Shown: positions 1-7,206 of the stretch, piece after piece
How the letters are laid out: every line of letters begins with the position of its first letter
How positions within the stretch are numbered: the first letter of the stretch is position 1
Assembly (NCBI RefSeq): GCF_001613345.1
Contig: NZ_BDCE01000116.1
Location: 1 to 52,051 of the forward strand
DNA: 52,051 nt
Direction of reading: 5' to 3'
From: Nocardia uniformis NBRC 13702
Lineage (GTDB): Bacteria; Actinomycetota; Actinomycetes; Mycobacteriales; Mycobacteriaceae
Position numbers and translations under genes: made by a program
The notes under the pieces: model-generated
What the model saw: only the letters and a program-made list of their open reading frames with translations
The model's database searches: none
What the model was told of the DNA's origin: nothing

Positions 1-2
1 CA

Positions 3-1163
3 GAACGCAGAAACGCGCTGCAGGCACAGCACGACCGAATTGCGCGACAATCGAGCGGCCTCAGGGATCGGCTCGAAAAGGCCCGAAAAGATCTGGTTGT
101 CGCCGAGACAACGGTCGATACCCTGCTCGACCGTCACCGGCGAGCCCGAGCGCATGCTGACAGTCTCGAAACCCAGGGCGTGCACAGACCAGATGGCGAA
201 GGCACGACGTCGACTAACCATATTCCCGAAATATGTGCCACATGCCCGGCGTGCAAGCGCGGACTGAGTGCCAGGACGGTGCCCCAGGGGCACTGCGGTT
301 TGTGCACCGAACCCCTCGCGGCGATGTCGGCGCCAGACGCGCAGACCAGGTTGGCGCGCCAGCGACACAGGGCAGCCGAGGAGGTGACGCTGTCCGAGCA
401 GGCGCTGGTCGCTGCCCGGACAGCGGCGCAGACTGCCCACGACCGGTGCGCCACTGCACGCGATGCACTAGCGCGGAGCGTCGACGACGAAGCTGCTCAG
501 CTTTCCACGGCCATCGGTCAGATCCTGGCCGAAATGGTCGGCGTCGAAGCCCAATTGGCGATCTACGATCGCCTCATCACCCCGCATCGCAAGCTCTCCG
601 ACGCCTACGACGTCGCGGTCGAGAAGGAAGCGATTCTCAAGGACAAGCTCGCCCGCAAGCGCTCCTTGGAGGCGGAACTGGAAGAGCGCGACGTCGTACT
701 GACGGCCCTGAACGAACAGCTGTCCCACATCATCGAGCAGTTCAGACTGCCCTGGGCACGCGGGCGCGCTCAAGTGGATCCCGACCGACTCACTCCGATC
801 GTCGACGGTTTGCCATTCGCCCAACGTGGTGGTGGCTCGAGAACCGCGGTCGCGGTCGCCTACAGCCTGGCGTTGGCTACCTATTCTCTTGAGAACTACG
901 CGGGCATGCCGGGATTGCTCATTATCGATTCTCCCCAGAAGAACTTCGGGAAGAACGACCACGATCAGGCGGTCGCGCTTCGGATGTATGAGTGGATCAG
1001 CCGCTACCTACAAGCCAACGCACGCCGAACCGGACGGCACGCCGACTTCCAAGTGATCATCGTCGACAATCACATCCCCGATGACGTGCGCCCAGAGATC
1101 CCCACGATTATCAGCTTCAGCTCCGATACTGCTCTGCTCGAAGACATTCCAGAGACTGTCTAG
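3..1163 (+). CDS. SMC/Rad50-like ATPase, C-terminal part (5' end outside window)
   Basis: The frame is open from the first complete codon at base 3, so the gene begins left of the window and 386 residues are visible. Residues 1-65 and about 100-225 are charged, heptad-like coiled coil. Between them lies a zinc-ribbon-like cluster (C78, C81, C84, then C98 and C101), comparable in position to a zinc hook. The C-terminal lobe has a glycine-rich stretch like the ABC signature (GGGSRTAVAV), a Walker B segment LLIIDSP with D309, and a late histidine (VDNH) that could be the switch/H-loop. This is the architecture of SMC-like ABC ATPases. The Walker A half must lie upstream. It is followed after about 650 bases by a helicase-nuclease, which suggests a defence-type role by inference only. 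Family assignment beyond SMC-like ATPase is not possible here. Confidence 0.8.
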   Translation, partial: ERRNALQAQHDRIARQSSGLRDRLEKARKDLVVAETTVDTLLDRHRRARAHADSLETQGVHRPDGEGTTSTNHIPEICATCPACKRGLSARTVPQGHCGLCTEPLAAMSAPDAQTRLARQRHRAAEEVTLSEQALVAARTAAQTAHDRCATARDALARSVDDEAAQLSTAIGQILAEMVGVEAQLAIYDRLITPHRKLSDAYDVAVEKEAILKDKLARKRSLEAELEERDVVLTALNEQLSHIIEQFRLPWARGRAQVDPDRLTPIVDGLPFAQRGGGSRTAVAVAYSLALATYSLENYAGMPGLLIIDSPQKNFGKNDHDQAVALRMYEWISRYLQANARRTGRHADFQVIIVDNHIPDDVRPEIPTIISFSSDTALLEDIPETV

Positions 1164-1819
1164 AACCATGATGTGGCCCTGCAGCCGCTCTGTGTCGGAT
1201 CGGTTGGAAGTGGAAATTGCTCCGCGGTGGACCGCCACCTCGAAAACGAGGTCGAGCGTGATGCGGACAGCGGTGGCTTCGCAGCGAGAGCCGACGCTCT
1301 GGAGATGAGCGACAGCGAAATTTGTCGCCAGGATGTGGTTCGCTGGGATCGCCCCGAACAGCTGCAGCACAGCTTCGATGCGGCTCCGAGTTGCTCGCGC
1401 GCTACCTTCATGCGGTTCAAGGGGACGTGCCCGACTCTCGGGTAAACACACGCCGTTGCATCGGAGTCTCGGACCTGACGAAGTTGAGCACCTCGGCCAA
1501 CTCGGGGCTCTGGTCGCGGTTCAGGCCAATTGGGTTGGCACGCAGTTTGCCGAGATCTGGAAGGATTACCATCGGCAAGTGAATTGTACAGTAATCCACT
1601 GTGCGACAAGATGTTTCATGTACGAAGCGTCGACCTGCTACGTCGGGTTGTTGATGTCTTATCCAGCCGCGACTCTTGCCAGGTGTGACCTGAATTGTTG
1701 GTGACTGACTTCCTGTGCCAATTCTCTGATGCGTGCTGGATGTTCGCTGACTGATGGGTGAGACTTCGTAGAGCGATCTCTAGCGGTGTGTAGCGAACCG
1801 ACGACGAAGGAGTGTTCAG
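1164..1819. other. gene-poor gap inside the defence-like island
   Basis: About 650 bases lie between the ATPase stop and the helicase. Short open frames exist on both strands (for example minus 1417-1599), but none has a recognisable domain, a convincing start and a neighbour relationship together. Base composition is less G/C-biased than the flanks. It may hold the promoter of the helicase gene or a decayed small gene. A Shine-Dalgarno-like AAGGAG at 1807-1812 belongs to the downstream gene. Confidence 0.4.
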
Positions 1820-4800
1820 CTGCTGTCCAACGTTGAACGGCCTGTATATCACGCCAATGAACTGTGGTGGCTGAGTGAAGGGGAGGGCGCCCATCCCTGT
1901 GAGCCATCCGATGCCGAGCAGATCGCCAGATCGCTGCTGGGGCGATTCGTATTCGTTGAAGAGGCAGCCAACCGTCCTGGGTTGCGGGCTCCGCAGACCG
2001 GGGCACTGCATGCTGTACTCGCGCATCGGTCGACTGAGGAATCGGACCCGATCGTGGTCGTGATGCCCACGGGCACGGGTAAAACCGAGACTATGCTGTC
2101 GGCGTTTTGCCACACGCCTGTGCGGACGATGGTCATCGTGCCGTCGGATACCTTGCGCACACAGATCGCGGGGAAGTTCGTGACACTGGGAATCCTTCCC
2201 CGAATCGGTGCTGTGTCAGGAGACTTTCGGTGCCCGGCCGTGCTTGTCCTCAAACATGGTCTCGAAACCGCCGAGCAAGCTGAGGACTTGACGGCTCGCG
2301 CGAACGTCATCGTTGCTACCGCCCAGGTACTGAACTCATGCACACCGGAGGCTCGCGCCAGCTTGGCGGCGTCCTGCGAACGCCTATTCGTGGACGAAGC
2401 ACACCATATGGCCGCGAGAACCTGGCGATCTGTTGCGGCCCTGTTCTCGGACCGTGAGGTAGTGCTGTTCACCGCCACGCCCTTTCGGGAGGACGGGCGG
2501 CACATCGGTGGTCGTGTTGTTTATGCGTACCCCTTGCGATTGGCGCAGAAGCATGGTTATTTCGCGCGTATCAACTACCACTCGATCACCGACTTGGCGG
2601 ACCCGGACCGAGCTGTCGCCGCTGCGGCGATCGAGCAATTGCGGAGCGATCTCGCAGCTGGGCGGAACCATCTGCTCATGGCCCGAGCGAGCTCGGTGGC
2701 ACGAGCCAAACAGGTTGTGGCACTTTATGAAGAGCTCGCACCCGATCTCAGCCCGATCCGAATCGACACCGGAGTAGCGGGATCCGTTCGGCTAAAGCGC
2801 CGGGGTCAGCTCGTTGCCGGAACAAGTCGAATCGTGGTGTGCGTCAACATGCTCGGGGAGGGTTTTGACCTACCGGAGCTCAAGATCGCCGCAATTCACG
2901 ACCCACAGAAGAGCCTCGCTGTCACGTTGCAGTTCGTCGGACGGTTCACCAGAAGCGGTGACGAGTCCCTCGGTGAAGCTTCGGCTTTCGTTCCATTGCA
3001 GGTGATCGGAGTCGACGAGCGACTTCGCAAGCTGTATGGCGAGGACGCCGACTGGAACTCGGTGCTGTGCGATCTTACCGAAAGGCACGTAGGCGGCGCG
3101 CGCGAGAGGACCGACTTCGAGCGCGCATTCGGTTCGCTGCCAAGGGAAGTCGCGATACGAAGCATTCACCCCAAGATGAGCGCGGTCACCTACCGACTGC
3201 CGGCGTCCGCTTCATGGACTCCCGAGAATATCTACGACTTGTTCGAGGATCGACTACTCACCACCCGACTGGGGATCAACCACAAGGACAAGGTGGTGTG
3301 GTGGGTCTCGAGGGAGGCCACCTCGGTTCGATGGGGTGAGTTCGCGAGTTTCAACGAACTGGTGCATCACCTCCACATCGTCCACGTGGACGATCGTGCG
3401 GGCTTTCTGTACATCAACAGCACCAACAACGCCTCGATGCACGAGGATATCGCGTGTGCAGTCGGGGGCGAGGGGACCGTCCTCGTCCAGGGCGAGACGG
3501 TGTATCGAATTCTCGCGAAGGTGAATCGACGAGTGCCCACGAACGTCGGGTTGCTCGACTCCGTCAGTCGGAACCGGCGGTTTTCGATGTATGTGGGTCA
3601 GGACGTGCTGCACGCGTGGCGCGGCGAGGGAGGAACGAAGATGAAGACGAACATCTTCGCGTACGGGTTTGCAGACGGGCGTGCGCTCAGCTTCGGAGCA
3701 TCCAGGAAGGGCCGTGTCTGGAGCCATGACCAGGCCATCGACATCCTCGAATGGGTCAACTGGGTTCGTCAGGTAGGACCCGCCATCACCGACGAATCGG
3801 TCTCGCTGGATTCCGTCATGTCGGGATTCCTGCTTCCGGAGCCGGCGACCGAACGCCCTGCGCACGTGCCGCTGGCGATCGAGTGGCCGTTCGAGCTCGT
3901 CGCGACCTTCAGCGAGCGGCGAAAGGTCAGCTATGGCGGCCACGAGTTCGCACTGTTCGAAACCGAGCTCCGTCCGACCACACAATCTGCTGATGGGCCG
4001 CTGACCTTCGAACTGGTAACTCCGTCCTGGTCATTGGAGTTCGAGTTCAAGTTCAGTCCCGACGAGACACCGACGATCCTCCCGTTGCTGGACGACGGCG
4101 AGCTCGTGACGTCATTTGGTCGCGAGAGCTTGGCCGCATTCCTGACCGCGAACGGATTGCTCGTGACGTTCGATGACGAGGTGGTCCTCGGAGCCAAGGG
4201 CTACCTACTTCGGCCGAACCGCGAGAAGCGGTTGTTCCCATCGGAATCCATCGAGGTTTTCGACTGGTCTGGCACCAACATCCAGAAGGAGTCTCAGAAA
4301 GTCGAACGGGATCCGACTTCGATTCAATACCGGGCAATCGAAGCCTTGTCGGCCGAAGCCGATTGGGAGATCGTGCTCGACGACGATGGATCCGGCGAGC
4401 TTGCCGATATCGCTCTACTGCGCAGAGTGGACGATGTACTCGAGGTGCTGCTGGTGCACTGCAAGTTCTCGTCGAAACCCATACCAGGTGCCCGAATCGG
4501 CGACCTCTACGAAGTTTGCGGTCAAGCGATAAAGATGAACCGGGCGAAATCGATGCCCGATCTACTTGCCAAGCGGTTGTTCCGACGTGAACGAGACCGT
4601 CAGATCACAGGAAAAACCGGGATCATTGTAGGCGACCTCGACACCCTGGCGGCCATCGTCGGGCAAGCCAAGTACCTGACCCTTCGCGTGACGATCGCCG
4701 TTGTTCAGCCTGGTATGTCCGTATCAGTCGTTAGCGAGGACATGCGAGCTCTCTTAGGGGCCACGGATCGGTTTCTTGCTGAGACCTATGGAATGAAACT

Positions 4801-4822
4801 GCGAGTTATCGGCAACCGGTGA
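1820..4822 (+). CDS. SF2 DEAH helicase with C-terminal PD-(D/E)xK-like nuclease domain
   Basis: The protein is 1000 residues if it starts at CTG 1820. No ATG, GTG or TTG lies in frame between the stop at 1781 and a TTG at 1982, yet the 54 codons before 1982 read as protein, and AAGGAG at 1807-1812 sits 7 bases before CTG. Helicase motifs: MPTGTGKTE at 82-90 (Walker A), DEAH at 192-195, TAT at about 218-220 (motif III), QFVGRFTRSG at 371-380 (motif VI). The C-terminal region has D863 in LADIALL followed by VHCK with K882, the spacing of a PD-(D/E)xK fold with His in place of the usual Glu/Gln. Expected role: ATP-driven nucleic acid translocation coupled to cleavage. Its SMC-like neighbour suggests anti-phage or anti-plasmid function (inference). 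The TTG at 1982 remains an alternative start, giving 946 residues. Confidence 0.82.
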   Translation: MLSNVERPVYHANELWWLSEGEGAHPCEPSDAEQIARSLLGRFVFVEEAANRPGLRAPQTGALHAVLAHRSTEESDPIVVVMPTGTGKTETMLSAFCHTPVRTMVIVPSDTLRTQIAGKFVTLGILPRIGAVSGDFRCPAVLVLKHGLETAEQAEDLTARANVIVATAQVLNSCTPEARASLAASCERLFVDEAHHMAARTWRSVAALFSDREVVLFTATPFREDGRHIGGRVVYAYPLRLAQKHGYFARINYHSITDLADPDRAVAAAAIEQLRSDLAAGRNHLLMARASSVARAKQVVALYEELAPDLSPIRIDTGVAGSVRLKRRGQLVAGTSRIVVCVNMLGEGFDLPELKIAAIHDPQKSLAVTLQFVGRFTRSGDESLGEASAFVPLQVIGVDERLRKLYGEDADWNSVLCDLTERHVGGARERTDFERAFGSLPREVAIRSIHPKMSAVTYRLPASASWTPENIYDLFEDRLLTTRLGINHKDKVVWWVSREATSVRWGEFASFNELVHHLHIVHVDDRAGFLYINSTNNASMHEDIACAVGGEGTVLVQGETVYRILAKVNRRVPTNVGLLDSVSRNRRFSMYVGQDVLHAWRGEGGTKMKTNIFAYGFADGRALSFGASRKGRVWSHDQAIDILEWVNWVRQVGPAITDESVSLDSVMSGFLLPEPATERPAHVPLAIEWPFELVATFSERRKVSYGGHEFALFETELRPTTQSADGPLTFELVTPSWSLEFEFKFSPDETPTILPLLDDGELVTSFGRESLAAFLTANGLLVTFDDEVVLGAKGYLLRPNREKRLFPSESIEVFDWSGTNIQKESQKVERDPTSIQYRAIEALSAEADWEIVLDDDGSGELADIALLRRVDDVLEVLLVHCKFSSKPIPGARIGDLYEVCGQAIKMNRAKSMPDLLAKRLFRRERDRQITGKTGIIVGDLDTLAAIVGQAKYLTLRVTIAVVQPGMSVSVVSEDMRALLGATDRFLAETYGMKLRVIGNR

Positions 4823-4895
4823 CATGAGTGTCGCACAGTGCCCGGAGGGGTTGACTCGATGCTCGCTAGGTCTGCAGTTCGATACGGGCGGTGGT

Positions 4896-5385
4896 TCAAT
4901 GACGACCCCGTGATTCGGTCCACCACCGGTGAGTCGGTTGTTGGCGAATGCAGGTGTCAGCGTATCGGGCTGGGGTTCGGTAACCCAGCGCGGAATGTCT
5001 TCGGCGGTGGTTGTATTCGTCCTTCCAGTCGCTGATCACGACTCGGGCTTGGGTCAGGGACCAGAAGCTGTTGAGGTTTAGGCATTCGTCCCGTAGGCGG
5101 CCGTTGAACAATTCGATGTAACCGTTGCACCAAGGCTGTCCGGGCGGGATGAAGGCGAGGCCGACCCGTTCGCCGGCCCAGTCCCGCATGGCCTCGCAAG
5201 CTAGTTCGGGTCCGTTGTCGCTGCGTAATGCGGCCGGGTAGCGGCGGCGGCCGGTGGTGAGGCGGTCGAGCTTGTCGATGAGCCGGTCCGCGGTGATTGA
5301 GCGCTCGACCAGCCCGCCCAAGCATTCTCGGGTGTGCTCGTCGACGGTCGAGACGATCTTGACCGGTCGCCGTCCTGGGTGCACT
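4896..5385 (-). pseudogene. IS3-family transposase (OrfB) C-terminal remnant
   Basis: Only the last part of a DDE integrase core is present. Visible motifs are STVDEHTREC near the broken end, SDNGPEL (second catalytic Asp), FNGRLRDE (catalytic Glu) and the family tail YNHRRRHSALGY. The first catalytic Asp and the whole N-terminal half are missing. Homology stops exactly where the Tn7-like left end begins at 5386. The open frame continues into the transposon but the sequence there is unrelated. The missing half is not found beyond the right transposon end, so this is not a simple insertion split. The fragment cannot be active. Confidence 0.8.
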
Positions 5386-5410
5386 TGTCCCGTCCCAATT
5401 GATGTGATGT
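5386..5410 (+). repeat. left terminal inverted repeat of the Tn7-like element
   Basis: Reading inward it starts TGTCCCGTCCCA and ends TTGATGTGATGT. It pairs with 10110-10134 at 22 of 25 positions. The inner 19 bases (from GTCCCA) recur at 5471-5489 and, inverted and weaker, at 5436-5454, as expected for TnsB binding sites. Confidence 0.9.
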
Positions 5411-5470
5411 CGGTGGACGTGCTCTGAGCTGGGGTGCATCGGATCGAATGAGACGTGGCCCTGGAGGGGT

Positions 5471-5489
5471 GTCTCACTTGATGTGATGC
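5471..5489 (+). repeat. subterminal TnsB-site-like repeat, left end
   Basis: GTCTCACTTGATGTGATGC matches the inner 19 bases of the left terminal repeat at 16 positions and lies in the same orientation. It overlaps the stop codon of tniQ (5474-5476). A weaker inverted copy sits at 5436-5454 (GCATCGGATC...GAGAC). Confidence 0.75.
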
Positions 5490-6184
5490 GGGTCGAGTTG
5501 GGTATCGCGGTGGACCAGGATTGTGGTCATGGTGACGGCGTCGGGGTAGGTGATGATGTCGATCTCGGTTGTCGTCGCTTGGAGTGGATCTTGCTGGTAG
5601 AAGCCGTTTTCCAGGCGCTGGCGCAGGTGTGTTGGCCATGTCGGTTGTCGGGTTCGGCGGTGGGCGATTTCGCTGGCGTCGTGGAACGCGATGGCGGTGG
5701 GGTGGGTGCCGTGGCGGCGTGCGAGGCGGCGGTGGATGCGTTGGGAGGCAGTGACTTCGGGCAGAGCTGTGAGGTCGAGTTGGGATTGGTGGCCGTGGCC
5801 GCCGATCCAAAGCTGGTGGCGCAGACAGACGTTGCTGTGCGGGTCTCGGTAGATCTCGACGGGTGAGGTGGTGTTGCGCCGGGCCGCGCAGTGGCGGCAC
5901 GTAGTTCCGATCGTGAGCCTGTGAAGGCCGGGGTAAGCGAAAGCTGGAAGGCGATCGACGAGGGTCTCGACGGGATAGCCGGTGGCGATGCTGGTCCATT
6001 CGAGGTCGATCCAGTCGGGATCGGATCCGCCGAGGTAACCGTGCATGTCCTCTGGTGTGATGTGGTTGGCTGCGGCCAGACGCGCAACGAATGATGGCGT
6101 GGTTTCGTTGTGGAACAACGGGATTCGGCGCGGTAGTTGCTGGTCGGGGCCTGGAGTGAAGAACTGTTCGACGGTGGTCGTCAA
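5474..6184 (-). CDS. tniQ: TniQ-family transposition target-selection protein
   Basis: A 236-residue protein starting at TTG 6184, whose TTGA overlaps the TGA stop of tnsC. No other start lies close to the family-like N-terminus (RRIPLFHNET). A TniQ N-terminal domain is followed by a zinc-finger pattern: C96 and C99 (CRHC), then C120 and H123 (CLRH). TniQ proteins recruit the TnsC filament to a target. This one is short, like the TniQ of Tn5053-type and CRISPR-associated elements, and lacks the long C-terminal DNA-binding region of TnsD, so site specificity cannot be predicted. A much longer reading frame extends to 7720 but lies antiparallel within tnsC/tnsB and is not used. Confidence 0.85.
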   Translation of the reverse strand: MTTTVEQFFTPGPDQQLPRRIPLFHNETTPSFVARLAAANHITPEDMHGYLGGSDPDWIDLEWTSIATGYPVETLVDRLPAFAYPGLHRLTIGTTCRHCAARRNTTSPVEIYRDPHSNVCLRHQLWIGGHGHQSQLDLTALPEVTASQRIHRRLARRHGTHPTAIAFHDASEIAHRRTRQPTWPTHLRQRLENGFYQQDPLQATTTEIDIITYPDAVTMTTILVHRDTQLDPHHIK

Positions 6185-7206
6185 TGGATGACACCGGCGC
6201 GGCGGGCCAGGGACTCCGCGGCGTGGTCGATATGGATCTTGTCCATGAGGGCGCGGTTGATCTTCTCGCTGCCGTCGAGGATGGCTCTGATGGCGCTGGC
6301 ACGGACGAGATGGCCGAGGCTGCCGATCATTCCGCCGGTGCGGTGGTGCAGGTACTCGGCTTGATCGACGAGTTGGTTGGGTGTGTGGTGATGCAGCCGC
6401 AGGGGGGCTTCCATGGCACCGACGAGTTGTTGCCATTGGGCGTCGTAGGGGAAGGGGGTGGTGTTGATGACCTGGCAACGTCCGGCGAGTTGGCGGCCGC
6501 GGACTCCGGTGAACAGGCCGGAGCGTTCGAGGTCGATGCCGGCGTAGAGGAAGGTCGCTGGGAGGTGCTCGGTGAAGTATTTCAGGTGATCGGACATGTC
6601 TTCGCCAGCTCTGGTGGTCAGGGAGATGTTGTGGATCTCGTCGATGATCACGATGTCGGTGCAGGCGTCGATGAGGACATTGCAGACCGCGCCGGCGATG
6701 TCGGTGGTGTTGTGGCGGGATCGGACGGTCGCCAAGCCGAGGAAGCGGGCGAATTCCATTGTCAGTTTGCGGGGTGAGCCTTTGGGTGGCGCGGTGACGT
6801 AGACGACGGGAATGCGTTCGCTGCGGGGGAAGCGCGTGCGGGTGCGCAATTCGTGGAGTCTGCCGAGTTGTTTGAGCGCGGTCGTTTTTCCGGTGGCGGC
6901 CGGACCTGAGATGATCAGGCCGCGTCTGGCGCCGATCTCGCGTTGGTTGAGCAGGGTCAGCAGGCGGCCTTCGTTGGTGATCTCGGTGATCGCCGAGGTG
7001 GTCACGACGACCAGTTCGGCGTGGTGGGCGATGCGGGCCTCGTCGTATTCGACCCGGCGTAGATCCTTGAGGCTCTTCCATTCCCGGTTCGGCAGTAGCT
7101 CGAACTGCGGGGATGTTTCGGCTTGGGCGAATCGCCGCCAGCCTTCGAGGGTGGTGGTGGGTTGGCGGCGGTCGTCGAGTTGGCCGGTCGAGGTCAAAAC
7201 GGCCAT
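6181..7206 (-). CDS. tnsC: TnsC-like AAA+ transposition regulator
   Basis: 341 residues. Walker A GPAATGKT lies at 101-108, Walker B DIVIIDE at 184-190, followed by IHN, the AAA+ signature of TnsC/TniB/IstB ATPases. It forms ATP-dependent filaments on target DNA and links TniQ to the transposase. The start ATG at 7206 overlaps the tnsB stop by 13 bases and the stop overlaps tniQ, so the four genes are probably translated as one coupled unit. All nucleotide-binding residues appear intact. Confidence 0.9.
   Translation of the reverse strand: MAVLTSTGQLDDRRQPTTTLEGWRRFAQAETSPQFELLPNREWKSLKDLRRVEYDEARIAHHAELVVVTTSAITEITNEGRLLTLLNQREIGARRGLIISGPAATGKTTALKQLGRLHELRTRTRFPRSERIPVVYVTAPPKGSPRKLTMEFARFLGLATVRSRHNTTDIAGAVCNVLIDACTDIVIIDEIHNISLTTRAGEDMSDHLKYFTEHLPATFLYAGIDLERSGLFTGVRGRQLAGRCQVINTTPFPYDAQWQQLVGAMEAPLRLHHHTPNQLVDQAEYLHHRTGGMIGSLGHLVRASAIRAILDGSEKINRALMDKIHIDHAAESLARRAGVIH

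Noticed and set aside
5386..6302. Long minus frame that continues from the IS3 transposase tail into the transposon
   Set aside because: The part beyond 5385 is Pro/Arg/His-rich, antiparallel to no known domain, and overlaps tniQ in another frame. It is open only because of high G/C content.
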